Source: Mailhella sp. (GTDB lineage Bacteria; Desulfobacterota; Desulfovibrionia; Desulfovibrionales; Desulfovibrionaceae). From it: a stretch of DNA of 32,981 nucleotides. This document shows, piece after piece, positions 25,828 to 32,926 of this stretch (positions are counted from its first letter, which is position 1; the number at the start of each line of letters is the position of its first letter). The notes beneath the pieces were generated by a model. The model ran no database searches and had not been told where the DNA came from. It worked only from the letters and a program-made list of their open reading frames with translations. The stretch covers positions 1-32,981 of the forward strand of contig JAHHTE010000004.1 in assembly GCA_020024815.1 (NCBI GenBank). The letters are read 5' to 3'. The translations under genes were made by a program, and so were the position numbers.

Positions 25828-26127
25828 AGGGAATGTTTCTAAATTATTTTTTTTCTTGTTTGTATAACATTTTCTTCTTTATTCAACTATTACATAGTAT
25901 TATGTTTAATAAGGGACTTCGCGCTTTAGACCCAACCAAAGGGGAAACGAGGGGGTTCACCCCATAAGCCCGAGCAATGCCCCAAGTTTAACACTCTTTC
26001 AATAAGTCGCTTTGCTCTTTGCTTACAGAGAGTGAAACTTTTTGGACAGTGGCTTTATGAACGTACTGTTTTTATTTTATAAGCCTAATACGTTTAAATA
26101 ATTCTAAATAATTTAGAAACACACCCT
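25828..26127. repeat. Mosaic palindromic repeat, copy 3
   Basis: A 300-bp element bounded by inverted ends: AGGGAATGTTTCTAAATTAT at the left, and AGGGTGTGTTTCTAAATTAT read inward from 26127. Its left third (to about 25950) matches the inverse of copy 4, including TTTCTTGTTT, ATAACATTTTCTTCTTTATTC and the AAAGGGGAAACGAGGG arm. Its right half is the inverse of copy 1 (TTTCACTCTCTG...GGGGCATTGCTCG). No ORF is present. It separates the porin stop codon from the terminator at 26167. Confidence 0.85.
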
Positions 26128-26166
26128 AAAAAAAATTCTTTTCATAAAATTTTTAAATTGTATTAT

Positions 26167-26203
26167 AAAAGTCGTCTTATTTTATAGGACGGCTTTTTTT
26201 ATT
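26167..26203 (+). terminator. Likely displaced porin terminator
   Basis: AAAAGTCGTCTTAT / ATAGGACGGCTTTTTTT pairs with two G-U pairs and has a strong U-run on the plus strand. The sequence resembles the hynA terminator. It lies about 350 nt after the porin stop, on the far side of mosaic repeat copy 3. Confidence 0.7.
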
Positions 26204-26239
26204 TGCTGAATTGTCAAAACCAAGTGCGGCAAATATAAA

Positions 26240-26317
26240 AAAATTCTTTTTGCAAACAAAAGAGTTTTTGAATAAGAGAGCTTGAGAGGGGAACTTTTTC
26301 AAAAGTTCCCCTCTCAA
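26240..26317 (-). repeat. Two-hairpin module, copy 3 (aminotransferase 3' end)
   Basis: Read on the minus strand, hairpin B (26317-26282; 17-bp perfect stem TTGAGAGGGGAACTTTT with a two-base loop) comes 28 nt after the aminotransferase stop. It is followed by a shortened linker and an imperfect hairpin A (about 26270-26240) with a T-run. It is a probable terminator for the class I aminotransferase. Confidence 0.85.
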
Positions 26318-26345
26318 ATAAAATTATAAAAAACTCACCTACCTT

Positions 26346-27539
26346 TTATTGTTGAGCATATTCTTTTAATGCTGTTAATGCATCTTTTATTTGCGTAACT
26401 GTTACACCTGAAAAAGCTAAACGAATAAATTTTTCTGTTTCATGGGGGAGTATTTTACCAAAATGCTCACGAGTACAAAAACTTACGCCTGTTTTAATCA
26501 AAACATCTTCTGCAAACCCTTTATAATCATTTGCAAACCCTTTTTGCTCCATAAGTTTTGTTACATTAGGAAATAAATAAAAAGCACAATTTGGACTTGG
26601 ACAATGTATTCCTTGAATTTGATTTAACATTGTTACAGCAATATCTCGTCTTTCTTGCAAACTTGTGAGCATTTTTTGGGTTTCGCTTTGTGGTAAATGC
26701 AAAGCTTCTAATGCTCCATATTGTGCAAAATGAGGGGTGCAAGATTCAATATTAACATTCAATTTACTTAATTGAGGAATATATTTTGTTGGTACAAACA
26801 TTGCTCCCACTCGCCACCCTGTCATGGCAAACTTCTTTGAAAATGTATAAAGCATAACAACACGTTCTCGAATTTCTTCTATTTCAAGTAATGAATGGCT
26901 TTGCCCTTCATAACGAATATCAAAATATGCTTCATCAACTAAAGCCATAAGCTTATGTTTTAGAATAAATTCTGCTAATTTTTCTCGTTCTTCTTGCGTT
27001 GCTTCTGATCCTGTGGGGTTTTGAAAATCATTTATTATGATACATGTTGTTTTAGAACTAACAGCTTTTTCTAATGCTTTAAAATCAATACTGTATCCAT
27101 TTTGTGTTTCTTTAAAACCATAAGGTTTTGCAATACCACCCAAAAATTCAATAAAAGATTCATAAATAGGAAATCCTGGATTAGGAAATAAAACTTCATC
27201 TCCTTCATCCATAAAACCTAATAAAAACTTGGCAATAACAGGTTTCCCTCCTGTTTGCACAAGAACATTTTCAGCAGTATATTTTGTTTTTCTTGTATTA
27301 TTAATATCTTCTGCTAAAGCTTCACGTAAAGGCATAATACCAGCAGCAGGACAATAACCTGTTTTACCTTCTTGTACAGCTTTAAACATTGCATTAGTAA
27401 TTTGTTCAGGAGTTTTAAAGTTTAAATCTCCTAAATGAAATGGATAAACAATATTGCCTTGTTCAGTATGTTGCATTGCTCGTAATGCAACAGCAAAAGC
27501 ATTTTCCGTTCCTAATCTATTCATTCTTTGTGCTAACAT
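26346..27539 (-). CDS. Class I/II PLP aminotransferase
   Basis: Fold-type I aminotransferase of 397 aa. Visible motifs are the N-terminal HLGDLNFKTP, YCPAAGIMPLREALAED, NDFQNPTGSEAT (the NPTG substrate motif), VDEAYFDIRYEG with the PLP-contacting Asp and Tyr, and the Schiff-base lysine in YTFSKKFAMTGWRVG. The C-terminal Arg in KFIRLAFSG binds the substrate carboxylate. The pattern is that of aspartate/alanine-type aminotransferases, but the amino-acid substrate cannot be fixed. It starts 9 nt after the Memo-family gene and is almost certainly co-transcribed with it. Confidence 0.9.
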   Translation of the reverse strand: MLAQRMNRLGTENAFAVALRAMQHTEQGNIVYPFHLGDLNFKTPEQITNAMFKAVQEGKTGYCPAAGIMPLREALAEDINNTRKTKYTAENVLVQTGGKPVIAKFLLGFMDEGDEVLFPNPGFPIYESFIEFLGGIAKPYGFKETQNGYSIDFKALEKAVSSKTTCIIINDFQNPTGSEATQEEREKLAEFILKHKLMALVDEAYFDIRYEGQSHSLLEIEEIRERVVMLYTFSKKFAMTGWRVGAMFVPTKYIPQLSKLNVNIESCTPHFAQYGALEALHLPQSETQKMLTSLQERRDIAVTMLNQIQGIHCPSPNCAFYLFPNVTKLMEQKGFANDYKGFAEDVLIKTGVSFCTREHFGKILPHETEKFIRLAFSGVTVTQIKDALTALKEYAQQ

Positions 27540-27548
27540 ATATGCCTC

Positions 27549-28367
27549 TTAGTTAATATACATTCCAGCATAACCTACAACACGTGTAAAATCTAATGAT
27601 GCGGTTGCTGATGTATCGTATTCTACAAGATTACTTTTTGTATAGCCTAAACCTTTTGCTACAAGAATTGCAATATACGCACCAAGTACGCCACACATAC
27701 TAATATCTTCTCTTTTTACTATTTCTAATAATGCTTGCTCATCTAAGTTTTGTAAAGCTTCAATAGCAAGAAAATCTTTTCTACGGTTCTCTTGTTCACT
27801 TGCAAAATGATTCATATCAGAACTTACTATTAAACCTAAATCTTCATCTTCTTGCATACAAGATAAAATTGTTTGTGCTGCACTTTTTAGATGTTCTAAT
27901 GAACGTAAACAAATAGGTATAATTTTTATACAGTCTCCTTGAAACTGTAAAAAAGGCAAAATTACTTCTATACTGTGTTCTTGCTCATGTGCTTTGTAAT
28001 CTGCTGAAAATACATTGTTTTCTAAAATTTTTTTAGCTGTTTCTTGGTCTATTTCCATAGCCCCAAGAGGTGTTTCAAAACTACCTTTATCCCAAACAGC
28101 AAAATCTTTTCCATAACCAGTATGGTTTGGGCATAAAATAATACATTTTTTAGGCAAATTAATTTCTGATAAAGTTGTTGCAGCAACTTCACCAGAATAA
28201 ATATGTCCAGCATGGGGAAGCATACAAATACGAGATTTTTCTTTTATCATCTTGTTATTTTTAGCTCTTTTTTGTTCTGCTACACGAAAATAATTTTGTA
28301 AAGATGTTCTTAAACTATCCTCATTTCTATCATAAAAAAGAGATGCAAATTTCATTTTTCTATTCAT
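27549..28367 (-). CDS. Memo-family protein (AmmeMemoRadiSam system protein B)
   Basis: Related to human MEMO1 and extradiol dioxygenase folds. Diagnostic blocks are LPHAGHIYSGEVAATTL, CPNHTGYG, EHSIEVILPFLQ, SSDMNHF, and DTSATASLDFTRVVGYAG. The His residues in PHAGH, PNHTG, EHSIE and MNHF are the conserved pocket. The length of 272 aa is typical. In many bacteria and archaea Memo proteins occur with an AMMECR1 domain and a radical-SAM enzyme; neither is adjacent here, and an aminotransferase is the partner instead. The biochemical role of the family is unresolved. Confidence 0.9.
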   Translation of the reverse strand: MNRKMKFASLFYDRNEDSLRTSLQNYFRVAEQKRAKNNKMIKEKSRICMLPHAGHIYSGEVAATTLSEINLPKKCIILCPNHTGYGKDFAVWDKGSFETPLGAMEIDQETAKKILENNVFSADYKAHEQEHSIEVILPFLQFQGDCIKIIPICLRSLEHLKSAAQTILSCMQEDEDLGLIVSSDMNHFASEQENRRKDFLAIEALQNLDEQALLEIVKREDISMCGVLGAYIAILVAKGLGYTKSNLVEYDTSATASLDFTRVVGYAGMYIN

Positions 28368-28497
28368 TTTTTTGTCCTGTATAAAATTTATACGTTATTT
28401 TTTCATTATGTATTTTTCTTTACTGCTTTTTTACATAAGAAAAGAACTTATAAAATATTATTTATTATATTTCAATAGAATAGATAAAAATAAATTT

Positions 28498-28514
28498 TGG
28501 CACGCTCTTTGCTG
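28498..28514 (+). promoter_or_regulatory. Sigma-54 (RpoN) promoter
   Basis: TGGCACG (28498-28504), four bases, then TTGCTG (28509-28514). GG at 28499-28500 and GC at 28511-28512 are spaced by exactly 10 nt, the RpoN -24/-12 rule, and nearly every consensus base matches. The predicted start is near 28525. It points at the small ORF at 28649 and away from the Memo gene. Confidence 0.88.
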
Positions 28515-28547
28515 TATGTTGTATAGGAAAAGTTGGTACATCATAGC

Positions 28548-28628
28548 TTAAAGTAACTAAAAATAATTATTTATAGTCATTTTTGGTTAGTTTTCAAAGG
28601 GGATAAATTATTTTTAATTTATCCCCTT
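28548..28628 (+). promoter_or_regulatory. Structured 5' leader of the sigma-54 unit
   Basis: The leader of about 125 nt holds two hairpins. The first pairs AACTAAAAAT with ATTTTTGGTTAGTT (about 28555-28594, with a CC/GG bulge). The second is a perfect 14-bp stem AAGGGGATAAATTA / TAATTTATCCCCTT with a TTTT loop (28597-28610 with 28615-28628). The second has no U-run and ends 8 nt before the AAGGA ribosome binding site, so a translational or stability role is more likely than termination. Confidence 0.6.
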
Positions 28629-28648
28629 GTAATAAGAAGGATTTATAG

Positions 28649-28948
28649 ATGTTTTTTTATCACCATCTGACCTTTTTAAAAAATATAAGCTTTATTTTTA
28701 TTAGTTTAACTTTTGTATTACTAATTCCAAATAAAGCAAATGTCGCTTGTTATCATACTTACCATGCTCATTCTGAAGAATGGCAAGCTAGCAATTTAGA
28801 TTTATCCTTTTTTGATACAATATTTTCTCTTTTTTCTTTTGAAAAAAATCAATCAATAGAATATCCTCTTGAAAGTTATAAAGAGGCAAAAAAAACAATA
28901 AAAACAAATACAATTTTTATTAAAAATTTCAATCATAATAACCATTAA
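28649..28948 (+). CDS. Small exported or membrane unknown under sigma-54 control
   Basis: I do not recognise this 99-aa protein. It has a hydrophobic N-terminal segment (about 9-29, ISFIFISLTFVLLI) followed by NKANVACYHTYHAH. That could be a signal peptide cleaved near the Ala-Cys, or a single membrane anchor. A His-rich patch (HTYHAH, with the final HNNH) might bind metal. AAGGA lies 7 nt before the ATG, a sigma-54 promoter lies upstream and a strong terminator follows about 50 nt after the stop. This makes it a monocistronic, regulated unit. Coding status rests on that context, because I can see no homologue. Confidence 0.65.
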   Translation: MFFYHHLTFLKNISFIFISLTFVLLIPNKANVACYHTYHAHSEEWQASNLDLSFFDTIFSLFSFEKNQSIEYPLESYKEAKKTIKTNTIFIKNFNHNNH

Positions 28949-29000
28949 ACTAACCTCCTTAAACTCTTTGAAGCATGGCTTATTTAGTCTCTAAGCCTAA

Positions 29001-29038
29001 CAAAAAGCACTTAGTTCCCCTACTAAGTGCTTTTTGTT
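29001..29038 (+). terminator. Terminator of the sigma-54 unit
   Basis: CAAAAAGCACTTAGT / ACTAAGTGCTTTTTG forms a 15-bp perfect stem with a TCCCCT loop and T-run. Confidence 0.9.
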
Positions 29039-29047
29039 TTTATTTTT

Positions 29048-29146
29048 TTGAGAGGGGAACTTTTGAAAAAGTTCCCCTCTCAAACTCTTCCCTCAAAACT
29101 TTTTAATCCAAAAGCTCTTTTGCTTACAAAAGAGCTTTTGTTTTTT
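29048..29146 (+). repeat. Two-hairpin module, copy 4
   Basis: In plus orientation, hairpin B (29048-29083; 17-bp perfect stem with a GA loop) is followed by the conserved linker (ending CTCAAAACTTTTTAATCC) and hairpin A (29109-29140; 14-bp stem CAAAAGCTCTTTTG with a CTTA loop) and a run of T residues. It lies after the terminator of the sigma-54 unit, acting as a second stop. From 29147 to 29211 I see only AT-rich sequence. Confidence 0.88.
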
Positions 29147-29211
29147 CTCCATAAAAAAATAAATAGACAATAACATACTATTTAAAATATATTTCTGAAT
29201 TATTTTCTAAC

Positions 29212-29592
29212 TAGAGAATATTTTCAAATTATTTAGAAGCACACCCTAGTTACGCACAATTAAACTACATAAACCGCTGTCGCTATCCGCAAGGCTTATT
29301 CTTCGCCAACGGCTACCGCATAAACCCAAACAAATAGCAGTTACTTATGATTTATGAGAATAAAAGCGACATTCTTTGGAGCGGGCAAAGCTCGCATAAA
29401 AGTATGTAGCGTAAAGGGGTTTGCGTTTGGGTTTCCAAAGGGGGAAAACACAAGGGGCTTGCCCCTCGTTTCCCCTTTGGTCGGGTCTAAGGGGTGAAGC
29501 CCCTTATTAAACGTGATACTATGTAATAGTAGAATAAAGAAGAAAATGTTATATAAACAAGAAAAAAAATTAATTTAGAAACACACCCTAGT
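29212..29592 (-). repeat. Mosaic palindromic repeat, copy 4, with flanking direct repeats
   Basis: Reading inward on the minus strand from 29589 the element shows AGGGTGTGTTTCTAAATTA, the TTTCTTGTTTATATAAC segment, the ACTATTACATAGTAT arm, AAGGGGCTTCACCCCTTAGAC, and a hairpin around AAAGGGGAAACGAGGGGCAA. It ends in the module shared with copy 1 (29255-29335). The core is flanked by 19-bp direct repeats TTTAGAARCACACCCTAGT (29232-29250 and 29574-29592), which differ at one base. A partial end lies to the left of the core. It has no ORF. Confidence 0.83.
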
Positions 29593-29677
29593 ATCAATAA
29601 TAAATAATTTATTGATTTTTTAAGAAAAAATACTTTTTAATCATACCCTAATTGAGGAGGGTTGGGAAAAAAAAATA

Positions 29678-29707
29678 AAAAAAAGCTCTCATAAGAGAGC
29701 TTTTTTT
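29678..29707 (-). terminator. metK terminator
   Basis: AAAAAAAGCTCTC, an ATAA loop and GAGAGCTTTTTTT form a 13-bp perfect stem that gives a U-run on the minus strand, 20 nt after the metK stop. Confidence 0.88.
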
Positions 29708-29726
29708 ATTTATTATATGTATAAAA

Positions 29727-30902
29727 TTATACTTTTGCTGCAGTACGAAGATCATTAATTGCGTCAGTTTTTTCCCAAGTAAATTCAGGAAGTTCACGAC
29801 CAAAATGTCCATAGCAAGAAGTTTTTGAATAAATAGGACGTTTAAGATCAAGACGTTTTGTAATATGATAAGGACGAAGGTCAAATACTTCACGAACTGC
29901 TTTGGTGAGAATTTCATCAGGAATATCACCTGTACCAAGAGAAGAAACAAGAACAGAAACAGGTTCAGCAACACCAATACAATATGCAATTTGAACTTCA
30001 CAACGAGGAGCAAGACCTGCTGCTACTACGTTTTTAGCAACATAACGAGCCATATATGCAGCAGAACGGTCAACTTTAGATGGATCTTTACCAGAGAAAG
30101 CTCCACCACCATGATTACCCATACCACCGTATGTATCATTAATAATTTTACGTCCAGTAAGCCCACAATCGCCAACAGGACCACCAATTACAAATCGACC
30201 TGTACGGTTAATGTAAATTTGGCAATCTTTTTCATCAAAGAAACCTGATTGACTAAGCACAGGATAAATAACTTCACGACGAACAGCTTCTTCAATATCA
30301 GCTTGGTCTACATTTGGAGCATGTTGTGTTGAAATAACAACATTATTAATACGAATTGGTTTACCATTTTCATATTCAAAAGAAAGTTGTGTTTTTCCAT
30401 CAGGACGGAAGAAATCTACAATACCATCTTTACGAACACGAGCTAATTGTAAAGAAAGTTGATGAGCCCAATAAATAGGAGCTGGCATAAGAGTATCAGT
30501 TTCATTAGATGCAAAACCAAACATCATGCCTTGGTCTCCAGCACCTTGATCTTCAGCAACTTCACGTTTAACACCTTGTGCAATATCAGGAGATTGTTTA
30601 TCAATAGAAGATAATACAGCACAAGTTTGATAGTCAAAGCCCATATCAGAGCTATTGTAACCAATGTTTTTAATGGTTTCACGTACAACACCTGGAAGAT
30701 CAGCATATCCAGAAGTGGTAATTTCCCCTGCAATAACAGCCATACCAGTTGTTACTAATGTTTCACAAGCAACGTGAGAATCAGGATCTTGTTCTAAAAG
30801 AGTATCTAAAATTGCATCAGAAATTTGGTCAGCAACTTTATCTGGATGACCTTCTGTAACGGATTCAGAAGAGAATACGTATTTACCTTTTGCTGGAATC
30901 AT
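29727..30902 (-). CDS. metK: S-adenosylmethionine synthetase
   Basis: Makes S-adenosylmethionine from methionine and ATP. The start is the ATG at 30902 (MIPAKGKYVFSSESV), preceded by AAAGGAG; an in-frame TTG five codons upstream overlaps that ribosome binding site and was rejected. Motifs are TEGHPDKVADQISDAILD, GAGDQGMMFG (ATP-binding hexapeptide GAGDQG), and the phosphate-binding GGGAFSGKDPSKVDRSAAY. The length is 391 aa, close to 384 in E. coli. It lies 33 nt downstream of panC. No SAM riboswitch is visible in the short gap. Confidence 0.97.
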   Translation of the reverse strand: MIPAKGKYVFSSESVTEGHPDKVADQISDAILDTLLEQDPDSHVACETLVTTGMAVIAGEITTSGYADLPGVVRETIKNIGYNSSDMGFDYQTCAVLSSIDKQSPDIAQGVKREVAEDQGAGDQGMMFGFASNETDTLMPAPIYWAHQLSLQLARVRKDGIVDFFRPDGKTQLSFEYENGKPIRINNVVISTQHAPNVDQADIEEAVRREVIYPVLSQSGFFDEKDCQIYINRTGRFVIGGPVGDCGLTGRKIINDTYGGMGNHGGGAFSGKDPSKVDRSAAYMARYVAKNVVAAGLAPRCEVQIAYCIGVAEPVSVLVSSLGTGDIPDEILTKAVREVFDLRPYHITKRLDLKRPIYSKTSCYGHFGRELPEFTWEKTDAINDLRTAAKV

Positions 30903-30935
30903 AAGTCTCCTTTGCAAAACCTTTTGGTTTTTGCA

Positions 30936-31787
30936 TTATTTTGATTCTATTAAAATATTATCTATAAGACGTGCTTTTCCAAGATACACTGCAACAGCAA
31001 CAACAGCACAATCTTTTAGGTTTTCCAATTCTGTAAGCTCATCTTTATCTATCATTTTTACATAATCAATACGAGCTTGTGGAATATGCTCTTGTATAAA
31101 TTGTGAAAAAATAACATAAAGTGAATTTGCATTATGTTCTCCATTTTTAGCTTTTTCAGCTAAAAGTAAAAGCCCCTTACGAATAAAAGGAGCAAGAGAA
31201 CGTTCTTCTTTTGTCAAATAAGCATTGCGAGAACTCATTGCAAGTCCATCATCTTCACGAATAATATCCCCTGCAATAATTTCAACATTCATATTTAAAT
31301 CGCGTACCATACGCCGAATAATAGCTAATTGTTGAAAATCTTTTTTACCAAAAACTGCAAAATCTGGTTGAATAAGATTAAAAAGCTTTGTTACAACAGT
31401 GCAAACACCACGAAAATGGATAGGACGAGTTTGTCCACACAATAATTTTCCAAGTTCAGGAACTTCTACCCATGCTCCATGATTTTCATTATACATTGCC
31501 GTTGCAAGTGGTTCAAATAAAATATCTGTTCCTGCTTCACTTGTTGCTTTATGATCACGTTCTCTATCATTAGGATATGCGTCTAAATCTTCATTTGGTG
31601 CAAATTGTGTTGGGTTAACAAACCTACTCACAATAACAATATTTGCTTTTTCCCTTGCTTTTTTTATAAGAGAAATATGTCCTGCATGTAAAAATCCCAT
31701 AGTAGGAACAAGAGCAATTGTTTTTTCTTGTTTTTTCAAACTCTTACAGAGTTCTTTTATTTCTTTTAATTCAGAAACGATTTTCAT
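30936..31787 (-). CDS. panC: Pantothenate synthetase
   Basis: ATP-dependent condensation of pantoate and beta-alanine to pantothenate, a precursor of coenzyme A. It belongs to the nucleotidyltransferase superfamily: the HIGH-type motif is PTMGFLHAGHISLI (29-42 approx.). Further signatures are SRFVNPTQFAPNEDLDAYP, FGKKDFQQL, RDLNMNVEI, and MSSRNAYLTKEER (the KMSKS-like loop). The length of 283 aa is normal. panB and panD are not next to it. It is divergent from the gene at 31953 and co-directional with metK. Confidence 0.96.
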   Translation of the reverse strand: MKIVSELKEIKELCKSLKKQEKTIALVPTMGFLHAGHISLIKKAREKANIVIVSRFVNPTQFAPNEDLDAYPNDRERDHKATSEAGTDILFEPLATAMYNENHGAWVEVPELGKLLCGQTRPIHFRGVCTVVTKLFNLIQPDFAVFGKKDFQQLAIIRRMVRDLNMNVEIIAGDIIREDDGLAMSSRNAYLTKEERSLAPFIRKGLLLLAEKAKNGEHNANSLYVIFSQFIQEHIPQARIDYVKMIDKDELTELENLKDCAVVAVAVYLGKARLIDNILIESK

Positions 31788-31898
31788 AAAAAGGCATCCT
31801 ATATCAATTTATCGTTATATAGTTATATAGTGATTTTTTATTTATATACATTAATTATTCTTATGTCTAGCTTAAAATTAAGGTTTTTATGCTTTTTC

Positions 31899-31927
31899 TT
31901 GTCAAATAATCATTGTGCTTGTATAGT
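31899..31927 (+). promoter_or_regulatory. Promoter of the C39-like gene
   Basis: TTGTCA (31899-31904), a 17-nt spacer and TATAGT (31922-31927), predicting a start near 31934. This falls inside a longer open frame and supports the ATG at 31953. Confidence 0.75.
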
Positions 31928-31952
31928 CATACAACTTAATTTAGGAGCATAT

Positions 31953-32648
31953 ATGAACCCTCTCTATCAAGGTAAAATTGATAATTTTTGTGCAGCATAT
32001 TCTGTTCTAAATGCATTTCGTTTGGTTTCAGGTATTTCTGCTTTTCAAGCACGTGATATTTTAAATGATGTTTTTGTGCAAGAAGCAAAAGATATTGAAA
32101 ACTGGGAACGCATCGTCAAACACGAATCAAATTATCTAAATATGGTTCGATCCATGCTCGAAAAATGGAAAGTTCAATTAAATTACAACTATTTTTGTCC
32201 ATTTGCATATCTAGGTAATGAAAAACCAATTATGGGAGAGGGGTTTTTAAACCCACAAGTAGACCTTGATACTATTTGGGAAACTCTTATGCAATATGTA
32301 AAATACAAAAAAGGAACAGCTGTTATTCGTTTTTGTCGTTTTTTACCAAAGCAAGTAGGCCCAATTATTGATCATTGGAGTACCATAGCAAAAATTGATG
32401 AAAATGAAATTACTCTTTATGATTGTAGCCTTGAAACAACTGGCTGGTATATTTTAGAAAGAGAACGCTTTTTTTCTGCTCCTTTTGGTGCTATTCCTCC
32501 TCAAAGTCTTGCTTTACAAATGGGCTATAACCTTGATTTAGCAGAGCGTGAGTTTGGTGTGATTTGTCCTGATTATATTCATATTGTGGAATCAAAAGCC
32601 AGTCCTTTTGATATGTTAAAAAGAGCTTTTAATGGCACTGATATATAA
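31953..32648 (+). CDS. Candidate papain/C39-fold cysteine hydrolase, unknown
   Basis: A 231-aa protein with no signal peptide. The ATG at 31953 has AGGAG 5 nt upstream and follows a clear promoter, so the 41 extra codons of open frame upstream are untranslated. Its catalytic-looking residues are in papain order: Cys13 in DNFCAAYSVLNA, His141 in IIDHWSTIAKI, and Asp157 in LYDCS, with the His-to-Asp spacing of 16 seen in C39-like peptidases. The Gln often found just before the Cys may be Q6. The middle is aromatic-rich. It could be a peptidase, amidase or transpeptidase; the substrate is unknown. A two-hairpin module follows 24 nt after the stop. Confidence 0.65.
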   Translation: MNPLYQGKIDNFCAAYSVLNAFRLVSGISAFQARDILNDVFVQEAKDIENWERIVKHESNYLNMVRSMLEKWKVQLNYNYFCPFAYLGNEKPIMGEGFLNPQVDLDTIWETLMQYVKYKKGTAVIRFCRFLPKQVGPIIDHWSTIAKIDENEITLYDCSLETTGWYILERERFFSAPFGAIPPQSLALQMGYNLDLAEREFGVICPDYIHIVESKASPFDMLKRAFNGTDI

Positions 32649-32671
32649 TTAAGTTATGAAAATGTTATTTA

Positions 32672-32770
32672 GATAAGAGGAGAGTTTTTGATAGAGTTCC
32701 CTTCTTAAACTTTCTTTTCAAAACTTTTTAATTTAAAAGCTCTTTTGCTTGTAAAAGAGCTTTTTTTTAT
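32672..32770 (+). repeat. Two-hairpin module, copy 5 (degenerate B)
   Basis: The linker (TCAAAACTTTTTAATTT) and hairpin A (AAAAGCTCTTTT / AAAAGAGCTTTT, 32735-32764, then T-run) are well kept. Hairpin B (about 32675-32707) has lost most pairing, with AGAGGAGAGTTTTTGA opposite AGAGTTCCCTTCTT. It is the probable terminator of the C39-like gene. The sequence from 32771 to 32926 is AT-rich with no gene. Confidence 0.75.
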
Positions 32771-32926
32771 TGTAACTAGGTTATTTTTAGTATTAAAGAA
32801 TAATATTTAAAAATTATTAATACGTTAGATAGCCTTATTTTAGAAATAAAAATTTAAAAAATTCATAAAAAACATTATTTCAAGAATAAATAAAAGCCTT
32901 ATTTTTTTGTTTGTAAAATAATATAA

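Noticed and set aside
165..29592. Mosaic repeats considered as a CRISPR array or tRNA/rRNA genes
   Set aside because: There are no regularly spaced identical repeats with unique spacers, and no cloverleaf or conserved rRNA blocks. The copies are kilobases apart and palindromic.
29648..30013. 121-aa Leu/Phe-rich frame overlapping the metK 3' end
   Set aside because: Out-of-frame shadow of metK that runs through its terminator.
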